A stretch of DNA of 64,000 bases from Ruminococcaceae bacterium BL-4 (GTDB taxonomy: Bacteria > Bacillota > Clostridia > Oscillospirales > Acutalibacteraceae): contig LR778134.1 in the NCBI GenBank assembly GCA_902809935.1, forward strand, positions 744,001 through 808,000, in the 5' to 3' direction. Below, piece after piece: positions 29,244-37,387 of the stretch. A program made the translations under genes and the position numbers. Below the pieces are notes generated by a model that was not told the DNA's origin, made no database searches, and saw only the letters and a list, made by a program, of their open reading frames with translations. The first letter of the stretch is position 1. Each line of letters starts with the position of its first letter.

Positions 29244-29953
29244 GAAAGGACCTCCTCTTTTTTAAGGTCAACTTTTTGCCGGAACCATCCGATAAAGACG
29301 ATGCTGATACAAATCGTTGCCATGTAGCGGATACTCCGAGACAGATTCAAATAGCTTTCTCCAGCAATTCGGTTATCCATTTTGACTTGTACTTCGCAGA
29401 CTTTTGCGCCGCTGCGAATCAGATGTGCAATTGTATCCGGCTCGGGACCATAGTTGATTTCAGTTGCGAGAATTCGAATCACCCGGCGGCTGAACATTCG
29501 CATTCCGCTGGTAGGGTCGGTGATCGTTTTGTGGGTTGTCATACGGATAAAAGTTTCGATCAGATTATTTCCGAACATCCGCAGAGTTTTAGGCTTTTCT
29601 GTTGAGACAAAACGGCTGCCAATCACAACATCATAGCCTTCTTTGATTTTTTCTTCCATAGCTCCAATAAATTCGGGACGATGCTGTCCGTCACCGTCAA
29701 ATTGTATGGCAGCATCATAATGATTCTGCATTGCATATTTCATTCCGGTTTGAAATGCACCGGCAAGCCCCAAATTGATTGGCTGATCAATTAAACAATA
29801 ACCGTGATCGTGGCAGATCTGAGCGGTTTGGTCATGACTGCCGTCGTTGACGACTACATAGTCATATTGCGGAAAATTCTGAATCAGGTTGTCCACAACG
29901 CGGACAATATTTTGGGCCTCATTATAGGCAGGAATAACAATCAAAGTTCGCAA
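29240..29953 (-). CDS. GT2 glycosyltransferase, polyprenyl-phosphate sugar synthase type
   Basis: 237 residues from a TTG start (RTLIVIPAYNEAQNI) with AAGGGA upstream. GT-A fold: VVNDGSHDQT, then the metal-binding QFDGDGQH (DxD variant) and a GSRFVSTEK loop. It resembles dolichyl-phosphate mannose/glucose synthases, which charge a lipid phosphate for use outside the membrane. It is coupled to DUF2304. The donor sugar cannot be told. A candidate promoter lies 50-75 bases upstream, so it may head a second transcript. Confidence 0.85.
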   Translation of the reverse strand: MRTLIVIPAYNEAQNIVRVVDNLIQNFPQYDYVVVNDGSHDQTAQICHDHGYCLIDQPINLGLAGAFQTGMKYAMQNHYDAAIQFDGDGQHRPEFIGAMEEKIKEGYDVVIGSRFVSTEKPKTLRMFGNNLIETFIRMTTHKTITDPTSGMRMFSRRVIRILATEINYGPEPDTIAHLIRSGAKVCEVQVKMDNRIAGESYLNLSRSIRYMATICISIVFIGWFRQKVDLKKEEVLS

Positions 29954-29999
29954 TTAAGAACATCCCTTCCTGTGATCATGCAATTTCTCCTAAATTTTT

Positions 30000-30028
30000 A
30001 TTGTACTACAGATTACAGCACTTGAAAA
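30000..30028 (-). promoter_or_regulatory. Candidate internal promoter of the glycan locus
   Basis: On the minus strand TTTTCA (30023-30028) and TACAAT (30000-30005) with a 17-base spacer, in the 96-base gap before the GT2-DUF2304 pair. The -35 box is poor. Confidence 0.4.
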
Positions 30029-30049
30029 CAAAAATTTGATAAGCAAGGA

Positions 30050-31195
30050 CTAAAGAGATTCCCATGGAATTTCCATCAATGCAGTGCAGGTAGAAGCATA
30101 AGTAAATCCATGCAGAACTTTTTCTTTCGCTGCTGCTGCTGCAGTTTTCCTTTTTTCGGGAAATAAAAGCAAGCTGCGGATCGTTTCGGCAATCGTCTCG
30201 GGTTCCGTATTTTTCAAAATAGTCCCATACTGCGGAGAGGAAATCAGTTCTTTACTCCCGCCGCGGTCTGTTGTGATTACATAGCATCCGCAGGCAGCTG
30301 CCTCCAGTACGGAAGTTGACATTCCTTCACTTCGGCTGGGCAGACAGAAAATCTCACTGGCTTTTAAAAGAGCAAAAACTTCCTTTTGATTCAAGGTCCC
30401 TAAGAGATAGACAAAATCCCCCTCTTTTTGAAGTGCTTCTTCACAGGGACCGCTCCCTGCAAAAACAGCAATGGGAGGTTTTTCTTCCTTTTGAAGAAGA
30501 GAGACGGCTTTTGCAAGCGGCAAAACACCTTTTTCTTCTACCAGACGTCCGGTAAAGAGGATAATCGGACGATCTTTCGGCAATCCGTATTTTTCCCGTG
30601 TTTTTAAAGGGCTAAGACCGTCGGTAGCAGATTTAATGATCCGTGGGTCAATAAAATTATAGAGGACGCCGCGCGATTCAATCTTAAAATGGCGAAGCCA
30701 ATCACATCCGGCATGGCTGACGGCATAAAAGGCGGGCACTTTTTTCTTTAAGTTGGCCGTAATCGCGTGTTCATACCATTCTCCGCACTGATTTGCAATT
30801 GGGTTCCCCAGATTTAAATGGCCGGCACCGTGGTCGATTACAATAAACGGAATTTTTGCTTTATGGCAGCGATTGACAGCAAAATAAGAGAGCGGATAAA
30901 ATCTGGTTTGAATCACCGCACGGTCGCAGCGAGCAATGATGTCATCTAGTAAATGGTTAAGTGCAGGGCCTCCATTTGCAACGGGAAACCGCCCGCCCAT
31001 TAAAAGTTGACTAGTGACCCGGAAAACTTCGATCCCATAACAATCGATTTCGTGAGCGGAAAGGCCAGGTCTTTCACTGGTGACGACAATGGATTTTTCG
31101 CCGCGGGCGATCAATTCCCGTGCGAGATTAAAAGTATAGCGTTCCACTCCGCCGAAAGAGGGGAGATATTGCGCCGAAAAAAAGCAGTAAGTCAT
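30050..31195 (-). CDS. GT4 family glycosyltransferase
   Basis: 381 residues, GT-B fold. The N-terminal acceptor half opens with YLPSFGGVERYTFNLAREL. The C-terminal donor half has RPIILFTGRLVEEKGV and the GT4 signature SRSEGMSTSVLEAAACG (EX7E type). It probably adds one sugar to the lipid-linked repeat unit in the cytoplasm. It follows the GT2 gene after 24 bases. Confidence 0.9.
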   Translation of the reverse strand: MTYCFFSAQYLPSFGGVERYTFNLARELIARGEKSIVVTSERPGLSAHEIDCYGIEVFRVTSQLLMGGRFPVANGGPALNHLLDDIIARCDRAVIQTRFYPLSYFAVNRCHKAKIPFIVIDHGAGHLNLGNPIANQCGEWYEHAITANLKKKVPAFYAVSHAGCDWLRHFKIESRGVLYNFIDPRIIKSATDGLSPLKTREKYGLPKDRPIILFTGRLVEEKGVLPLAKAVSLLQKEEKPPIAVFAGSGPCEEALQKEGDFVYLLGTLNQKEVFALLKASEIFCLPSRSEGMSTSVLEAAACGCYVITTDRGGSKELISSPQYGTILKNTEPETIAETIRSLLLFPEKRKTAAAAAKEKVLHGFTYASTCTALMEIPWESL

Positions 31196-31219
31196 ATCGT
31201 TTCAACTCCAAAATGGATT

Positions 31220-32203
31220 CTATTTTTGTAAACGAAAAGCGGTTCGCATCAGTCCGGCCATTTTGAAATGAATCAAAAGCCAAACCGCAAAAAAGGTTGG
31301 GCTTTGGCGGTACATGATTTTGGAAGCTTTTTGGACTTCTGAATCACAGAGCCAGGATTTTATGACCTTTTTTTCTTCTTCAGGGGATTTTCCGCCTTTT
31401 TGAACAAGACGCTGAATACAGCGGATAACATCTCCGCAAAGGAGAGCACTTTCTGCCGTTGGAAGATAATCTCTTCCAAAAGCCCAGTAATCAAAGGTGC
31501 ATTTTTCGTGATAGACCCGCAAAGCGTCCTGAAATTTTTGTTCCCGATAGGACTGCGTAATCGAATTTTCATTGCGGTGATCGTAATAATACAGGCAATC
31601 CGGAAGAAACACAATCTTTTGGCAGGCAGGCAAAATAGAAAGATTAAAGAGAAGGTCCTCTCCAAGACCTACTTTTTCATCAAATCCTTTTTGAATCTGT
31701 GAGCGGGGATAGAGCTTGTTATAGGGAGCGTTCCATGCGTATTCTAAAGAAAGAGAAGCATTCTTTTCCTTTAGTTCCTGTAGAGAAGAAACAGAAAAAT
31801 CGCCGTAATGGGTTTGCGTCGTTTTCTGTTTCCAGATATGTAAAATTCCGCAGATAACAAGGTCTGCCTTTTGGTCTTGCTGAGCAGTCAGCATTTTTTC
31901 TGCCATTTGGGAAGAAATGGTATCATCGCTGTCTACAAAAAGGACGAATTCACCGTTGGATTTTTGAAGGCCAGCGTTTCGTGCATGGGAAACGCCGCCG
32001 TTTTTTTGATGAAAAACACGAATTCGGCTGTCCCTAAGCGCCATTTCGTCGCAGATTTTTCCGCTTTCGTCCGGAGAACCGTCGTCAATTAAAAGAAGCT
32101 CAAAATTCGGCATGGATTGGGAGAGAATACTGTCCACACAGGCATTTAAAGTTTTTTCGGCCCGGTAGACCGGAACAATAAAACTAATTTTAGGATTTCC
32201 CAT
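31220..32203 (-). CDS. GT2 family glycosyltransferase
   Basis: 327 residues, GT-A fold. It opens ISFIVPVYRAEKTLNACVDS, then LLIDDGSPDESGKICDE and the DxD metal site LFVDSDDTIS. The downstream sequence RNAGLQKSNGEF-like stretch and GLGEDLLFN are typical of wall glycan GT2 enzymes. AGGAG lies 9 bases before the ATG. Sugar and acceptor unknown. Confidence 0.9.
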   Translation of the reverse strand: MGNPKISFIVPVYRAEKTLNACVDSILSQSMPNFELLLIDDGSPDESGKICDEMALRDSRIRVFHQKNGGVSHARNAGLQKSNGEFVLFVDSDDTISSQMAEKMLTAQQDQKADLVICGILHIWKQKTTQTHYGDFSVSSLQELKEKNASLSLEYAWNAPYNKLYPRSQIQKGFDEKVGLGEDLLFNLSILPACQKIVFLPDCLYYYDHRNENSITQSYREQKFQDALRVYHEKCTFDYWAFGRDYLPTAESALLCGDVIRCIQRLVQKGGKSPEEEKKVIKSWLCDSEVQKASKIMYRQSPTFFAVWLLIHFKMAGLMRTAFRLQK

Positions 32204-32222
32204 TTTTTAAAACTCCTGTTCT

Positions 32223-33476
32223 TTAAAACTCCGAGCCCTTTTTTGACTGCTTCAAAAAATACAGAATAAAAATAATTTGGACGAGTGTCAGAACGGCCAT
32301 AGAAACCATATAGCATAATGAAGCGCCCATCAGAGCAAAATCTCGTACCATCGACCGCGCGATCAAGAAGCAGCAAACCGCAGAAACTGCATTGACAATC
32401 AAAAGTATTTTTTGGTGACGAATAATCGTGAAAACAACGTTAAACCACCCCGCAGTAGCGGCAAAAATTCCACCCAGCAGGACGATCATTAACTCGGAGC
32501 GGTAAGCAGAGAGCTGAGGCAGACCATAAAACCAGCTTAAAAATGGGATTCCAATCCACCAGCCGACCAGAAGAGCGGCAATGCCAATCAGGGCAATCCA
32601 AAGGAGCAAGAACAAAACCTGCCGCATAAAATCTTTGCGATTTCCATTCACCCAATCTTCTGCCATTTTGGTGATGTACAGGCGGTAGATGACAAATGTA
32701 AAAAGATTTACAACGGAGGCCGGCATAAATAAAATACTGAAATAGGTTTGCATATCAGGGGAAAGGAATTCATCGATTGCGTATTTTGGTGCTGAAATAA
32801 TGTAAGACATCAGAAAAGTGGTTAAGAAAAGCGGTAAGCATGCAATGGCAAGCTGTGGAACGAAAGATAGGGAAGTACGGTGAGCCTTTTCGAAATGATT
32901 CGAAATAGGAACCGTAATTATAAAAATCCAGATACCCGCAAAAATCGTATAGACAAGCAGGGAGAGGAAAAAGTTTTCTGTTAAGATTAATAGACCCCAA
33001 AATAAAATAGTATCGAAGACAACTCGAAGCGTAAAGCTTTTTCCGGAAAGATCCAGACGGTTGTTAAGCTGTAAAAGCCCTTGAAAAACATTTTCGTAGG
33101 CTTCGATCATTTGAAAAATACAGCAGAGAATAACCGCCGATAGTTTCTCACCGCTGTATCCATTGAGAAGAATCCAGATGACCGTAAAAATGGAAGCAGC
33201 AATGATTGTGATCAGTCGAAAAAGGTGATATTCCGAAAAAGAAAATTCATGGCGGATATCGCTGACCTGAAAGTTTCGTACTTCAAAATAAGCGACAGGG
33301 CTTACAATTTGCCCGACCGCTAAAGCCAGCGAATAGATTCCGGCTGTTTCAGCGCCGCAGATCCTTGTGATGATCAGCGTCATTAAAACAGTGTTGGCAG
33401 CGTTACAAATGCTGCCTGCCATATTCCAGAAGAAGATGCCGCTTTTTGTAGCCGGCTTCAATGCTTTTCGGTACAT
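32223..33476 (-). CDS. Polysaccharide flippase, Wzx/TacF-like
   Basis: 417 residues with about 12 hydrophobic helices and few other features, characteristic of the MATE/Wzx oligosaccharide flippases. It should move the lipid-linked repeat to the outer face. In pneumococcus the equivalent TacF sits beside licD1 and licD2, and here too the two licD genes are directly upstream. Its start overlaps the end of the upstream licD by a few bases. Confidence 0.85.
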   Translation of the reverse strand: MYRKALKPATKSGIFFWNMAGSICNAANTVLMTLIITRICGAETAGIYSLALAVGQIVSPVAYFEVRNFQVSDIRHEFSFSEYHLFRLITIIAASIFTVIWILLNGYSGEKLSAVILCCIFQMIEAYENVFQGLLQLNNRLDLSGKSFTLRVVFDTILFWGLLILTENFFLSLLVYTIFAGIWIFIITVPISNHFEKAHRTSLSFVPQLAIACLPLFLTTFLMSYIISAPKYAIDEFLSPDMQTYFSILFMPASVVNLFTFVIYRLYITKMAEDWVNGNRKDFMRQVLFLLLWIALIGIAALLVGWWIGIPFLSWFYGLPQLSAYRSELMIVLLGGIFAATAGWFNVVFTIIRHQKILLIVNAVSAVCCFLIARSMVRDFALMGASLCYMVSMAVLTLVQIIFILYFLKQSKKGSEF

Positions 33477-33481
33477 GCGTT

Positions 33482-34381
33482 TTAAGCACTCCGTTCATTT
33501 CTTAGATTCTGCTTTCCAAAATCCAGAACAGCGGCCATGTGATTGCGCCGTTGTTCCGGAGGGGGAAGCTCAAGATAATCATTCCCATATTCCCGGGAAA
33601 GATAATCTTCCGGATTTGCCATTACCGGAAGTTTGATAAAATCGAAAGGAAGATCAATGGGATTTTTGACCGAATCACTGTCGATCCAGCCGGAAAGAGC
33701 ATGAAATTCACCAAAGTAACAGACGCGGTGAGAAGAAACATTTTCGCCTTTTCTTCTCCAGAAATCCACTCTTTTCAAAAGGGTGGAATAAGAAACCCGG
33801 AAAAGACAGAGAAGGTTGTGAATAATTTTGCAGGGGGTTTCTGCTAAAAATCTCTTAAGAGGGTTTTTAAAAGGCGCTTTAATGGGGACGTTGGTGCGAA
33901 GCACCATCATCTTTGACCAAAAATTAGAAAGATGATCGATTCTATTTGCCCAAAAGGAATTGTCAGGGACTGAATCCAACGGAAAAATATCGATATAGAT
34001 GTGCATTCGATCTTGTGCAGGCATAGAAAGCAGTTCCTCACTGATAAAAGAGGTGTCAAGTTTTTGAAATGAGGCAAAAGCCTTGTAGTAGTGGGGATTG
34101 TTTTTTTGCCATTGCACTTCATATCCGGGTGCCATCATTCCATCAGACTGAAGCTTTAAAAGTTTTTCATAGTCTTTTCGCGGCATATAAAAATCCATGT
34201 CATCGTCCCACGGAATAAAGCCATGGTGCCGGTAAGCTCCAAGAACGGTACCGAATCCTGCCAAAATAGTAAGATCATGCTCGTGACAAAATGAGATAAG
34301 TACATCGCTCATTTCGGTAAGGGTCTGCTGCAGTGATTTTAAAACAGCAGGCTCATATGCTTTATAAATTGTTTTTTTCAT
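33482..34381 (-). CDS. LicD family phosphotransferase (copy 2)
   Basis: 299 residues. The LicD core is clear: GAYRHHGFIPWDDDMDF near residues 48-64, MPRKDYEKLL and YIDIFPLDSVPDN. LicD enzymes move phosphocholine (or related phospho-amino-alcohols) from the CDP donor to sugars. It is strongly similar to the next gene upstream along its whole length, so the two are a tandem duplication. The C-terminal part differs more, suggesting different acceptor positions. Confidence 0.93.
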   Translation of the reverse strand: MKKTIYKAYEPAVLKSLQQTLTEMSDVLISFCHEHDLTILAGFGTVLGAYRHHGFIPWDDDMDFYMPRKDYEKLLKLQSDGMMAPGYEVQWQKNNPHYYKAFASFQKLDTSFISEELLSMPAQDRMHIYIDIFPLDSVPDNSFWANRIDHLSNFWSKMMVLRTNVPIKAPFKNPLKRFLAETPCKIIHNLLCLFRVSYSTLLKRVDFWRRKGENVSSHRVCYFGEFHALSGWIDSDSVKNPIDLPFDFIKLPVMANPEDYLSREYGNDYLELPPPEQRRNHMAAVLDFGKQNLRNERSA

Positions 34382-34449
34382 AAATTTCTCTCTTTTTCTT
34401 AAATTCCTTTTCTCTGATTCATTCCAAGTTGAATGAAATCAAGTTGCTT

Positions 34450-35313
34450 TTAAAACTTTAAAACAGTTGCAGCGTGGTTGTGTCGTTTGGAAGGCGGGGG
34501 CAGTTCCATAAAGCTGCTGCCGTATTCGCGGGAAAGATAGTCTTTGGGGTCTGCCATGACCGGGAGTTTTAAAGGGCCAAACGGTAAAAATTCCGGTTCC
34601 TTTTCGGTAGGGTCCAAGACCCATACAGTGAGGGAATTTGTTTCTCCAAAATAACACATTCGGCCGCTTGGATTTTTTTGTCCTTTGCTCCGCCAAAAAT
34701 CAAGCTTTTTCTGGATCGCAGCAGTATCCATTTTTGTCAGATGGAGAAATCCGCGCAAAGCGGAGCAGCCTAGTTTTGCAAATGTGCAAAAGACTGGATT
34801 TTCAAAAGGAAAATTGATGGGGAGTCCAGTGTGTAAATACATTGCGCGGCATAGGGTGAGCGTTTTGGAAGCAATTTCTTTGGCAAGAGCCGGGTCTTGC
34901 GGAATGGGATCCAGGGGGAAAAGATCAATAGAAATGTGCATTCGCTCATGTCCCGGAAGATTTTCGGCGCCCTCGCTGATACAGAGAGTTCCGAGTTTAT
35001 GAAGGGTCGCAAAAGGCTTAATGTAATCGGGATTGTTGAGCAGCGACTGAATTTCGTATCCCGGAATGGTGATTCCTTTTGCATTGAGTGCAAGCAGTTT
35101 GTCATAATCTTTGCGCGGCATGTAAAAATCCATGTCGTCGTCCCATGGGATAAATCCATGATGCCGATAAGCACCCAAGGTGGTTCCGTAAGCACCAAGA
35201 ACAATCAAGCCTTGCTTTTTACAAAAATCCAGCAGCGCAGCACTCATTTGGGTAAGGGTCTGCTGCAGTTTTAAAAGGGTTTCTGCATCGTATTCTTTAA
35301 AAAAAGCGCTCAT
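34450..35313 (-). CDS. LicD family phosphotransferase (copy 1)
   Basis: 287 residues. It shares GAYRHHGFIPWDDDMDF and ISIDLFPLDPIPQD with the downstream copy, and both end in an ELPPP(E/S)xRRNH-type stretch. AAAGGA precedes the ATG. Two LicD enzymes are also found in pneumococcus, where each decorates a different sugar of the teichoic acid repeat. Alternatively one copy here could use the product of the nucleotidyltransferase-PLP fusion and the other CDP-choline. Both ideas are inference. Confidence 0.93.
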   Translation of the reverse strand: MSAFFKEYDAETLLKLQQTLTQMSAALLDFCKKQGLIVLGAYGTTLGAYRHHGFIPWDDDMDFYMPRKDYDKLLALNAKGITIPGYEIQSLLNNPDYIKPFATLHKLGTLCISEGAENLPGHERMHISIDLFPLDPIPQDPALAKEIASKTLTLCRAMYLHTGLPINFPFENPVFCTFAKLGCSALRGFLHLTKMDTAAIQKKLDFWRSKGQKNPSGRMCYFGETNSLTVWVLDPTEKEPEFLPFGPLKLPVMADPKDYLSREYGSSFMELPPPSKRHNHAATVLKF

Positions 35314-35358
35314 AAAAAATCCTTTCTATTCTTATATAAGTTGCAGACAGAAATGGTT

Positions 35359-37356
35359 TTATTTGATTGCCGGTGTTCCAGAAAGAAGATTTGTGAAAAG
35401 TTCCAGCAGTAAAAATGCATCACAAATAACACCACAAAAAACAAGTGGCCGGTCAATTCCTTTTTTGGGAACCAGATTGTTTTGCTGAAATAGAATAAGC
35501 AGAAGTGGCAGAAGCGGCAGGAAATACCGTCCCTGCAGTCCATCAACAAAGCGATAATAAATCATCGTCCATGTAAAAGCCGCATAGACAGTTGCACCGG
35601 TTACCAAAAGGATAATAAAGACCATTTGCCAACGATGCTTTGTAAGCGGCCGCGGGAGTCTTTCGGATTCTTCTTTTTTCCAAAGCATGGAAAGAATTAA
35701 TAGAACGATGAAAGTGATAATCCAGAAATGGTCTACCGGAATCTTTGACCAGCCTAAATTGCTTCCGATCATACTTTGGACCAGCGTACCTTTTAGGTCC
35801 TTAAGGGTTTGGAAAAGCATTAAAAAGGTTTCCTGTAGATGGGTTAGTAAAAATTTTGGAGTAAATAGCGTTTTAGCGCCGGGTGTCGTATAAGAAGCCG
35901 CATTACCACCCGTTTGCAGTAGCATGAAGAGTGCTACGATTGCAAAGGAAATCCAACGGTAAGCGCGGGAAGAATGGCGGTTCTTAAACTTTTTAGCTGG
36001 GACAAACAGGACGAGCGGACAGAACAGCACATAGACCTTTGAGGGAGCCAAAAGTACCAATGGAATGCAGAAGAGGAGCCAGTCTTTTATGTTGATCGGT
36101 TCGTTTTCCGGCTTTAAAAGGAGCCGCAGCCACGCTGCAAAGACGAGAAACGCCATCGGGAACATCTGTGTATCAGAGGAGCAGCTGCTTCCTAAATGCA
36201 GTGCTATCGGCAATAGAGCAGAAACGGCAAAAAATCCTTTTCGTACTGGAACAATTGCGATTGCAAGGGTAAAGAGCAGCAGATACAAAAGAGAATTTGC
36301 CACGCGCGCCATATAGTAGACGGTTATATAGTTAAAGTTCATTAGGCGCCCGGCAGTGATCGCAAGTCCTTCAAAAACATAGGAGGGGCCATCCCAGCCG
36401 AATTTTTCCACCGGCATCGGGAGTTCGTTCGGATCACCATCTATCTTTTTCCCGATATTGCCAAAGACAGTCAAATAAGTCTGCTTGGTCGGATTTTCGT
36501 CGATTGCGTCGAAGATAAAAGCGTCGTCATGGCGCATAGTAATAAGGCTGGGGTCTGCCTGTTTTCCCATCAGACGATCCGAAAAGCGATAGCTTTGCGA
36601 ATAATGATTCCATTCGTCGGGCGCCGACTGAATCGGAAGAACCATATCGAATCCCATGATAAGTAGTACGCCTACTGTTAGGAAACACCAATGCAGTTTT
36701 GTATGAAAAACCGCCAGCATCAGGTAACCCACAAGAACAGCAGCAAAAAGCAGTGTAAAAAGGATCCAATATCCTTTTACAAGGGAATGGTTATCCTGCG
36801 TATTGAGAAAACCGTTCATACAGGCCGAAAGCGTACCGTCCTGATTGATTGCTACCGAGAGCGGAATGTCGTTCTGCTGATGAAAAGTGATTTGAATTTT
36901 AACAGGTCGGTTTTCGTTAGCCGCATAAGTAAAATGAGCGAGAATAGGAGAAAATGCTTTTTCTGAAAGATCAGAGTAGTTTACGAGAGTAGAGCTAATA
37001 ACATGATTGTCGGGATCAATTAGTTCTGCTTTTAAATAACCCTTTGCACAATCATCTTTTTTGCTGTTATTGTTTGTTTGGACTTTGATGCTCGGAGCGG
37101 CATTTGTTAAAGAGGAGCTGATCGAAATTTGTTTCAGTTTGGCGTCCGTTAGATAGGAGGATTCGATTACCTCTCGGTCTTCGACCGCTTTCCATGTAAT
37201 ATTTTCTGAAGAAAAAGGAATGGTGTCGATCTGATCGAATGCGGAATGATAAAAAAACCATCCGGCAACAGCAAAAATACAGCAAATTAAAAGCGGAATC
37301 CAGAGCTTTTTTGTTTTCTCTTTGTTAAAAATCCTTTTCATATAATCCTTTACCAT
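35359..37356 (-). CDS. DUF2142 membrane protein (copy 2), GT-C-like
   Basis: 665 residues from the ATG that follows GGAGG by 7 bases; an earlier ATG (37395) overlaps the upstream gene. One N-terminal helix, an outside domain of about 160 residues, then about ten helices. PIQSAPDEWNHYSQSYR after the second helix has the acidic first-loop motif common in GT-C glycosyltransferases. DUF2142 has no proven function. It may transfer a lipid-phosphate sugar or polymerise the glycan outside the membrane. Confidence 0.75.
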   Translation of the reverse strand: MVKDYMKRIFNKEKTKKLWIPLLICCIFAVAGWFFYHSAFDQIDTIPFSSENITWKAVEDREVIESSYLTDAKLKQISISSSLTNAAPSIKVQTNNNSKKDDCAKGYLKAELIDPDNHVISSTLVNYSDLSEKAFSPILAHFTYAANENRPVKIQITFHQQNDIPLSVAINQDGTLSACMNGFLNTQDNHSLVKGYWILFTLLFAAVLVGYLMLAVFHTKLHWCFLTVGVLLIMGFDMVLPIQSAPDEWNHYSQSYRFSDRLMGKQADPSLITMRHDDAFIFDAIDENPTKQTYLTVFGNIGKKIDGDPNELPMPVEKFGWDGPSYVFEGLAITAGRLMNFNYITVYYMARVANSLLYLLLFTLAIAIVPVRKGFFAVSALLPIALHLGSSCSSDTQMFPMAFLVFAAWLRLLLKPENEPINIKDWLLFCIPLVLLAPSKVYVLFCPLVLFVPAKKFKNRHSSRAYRWISFAIVALFMLLQTGGNAASYTTPGAKTLFTPKFLLTHLQETFLMLFQTLKDLKGTLVQSMIGSNLGWSKIPVDHFWIITFIVLLILSMLWKKEESERLPRPLTKHRWQMVFIILLVTGATVYAAFTWTMIYYRFVDGLQGRYFLPLLPLLLILFQQNNLVPKKGIDRPLVFCGVICDAFLLLELFTNLLSGTPAIK

Positions 37357-37387
37357 TTGTTTTCCTCCAAAATTTTTGGGAATGTAT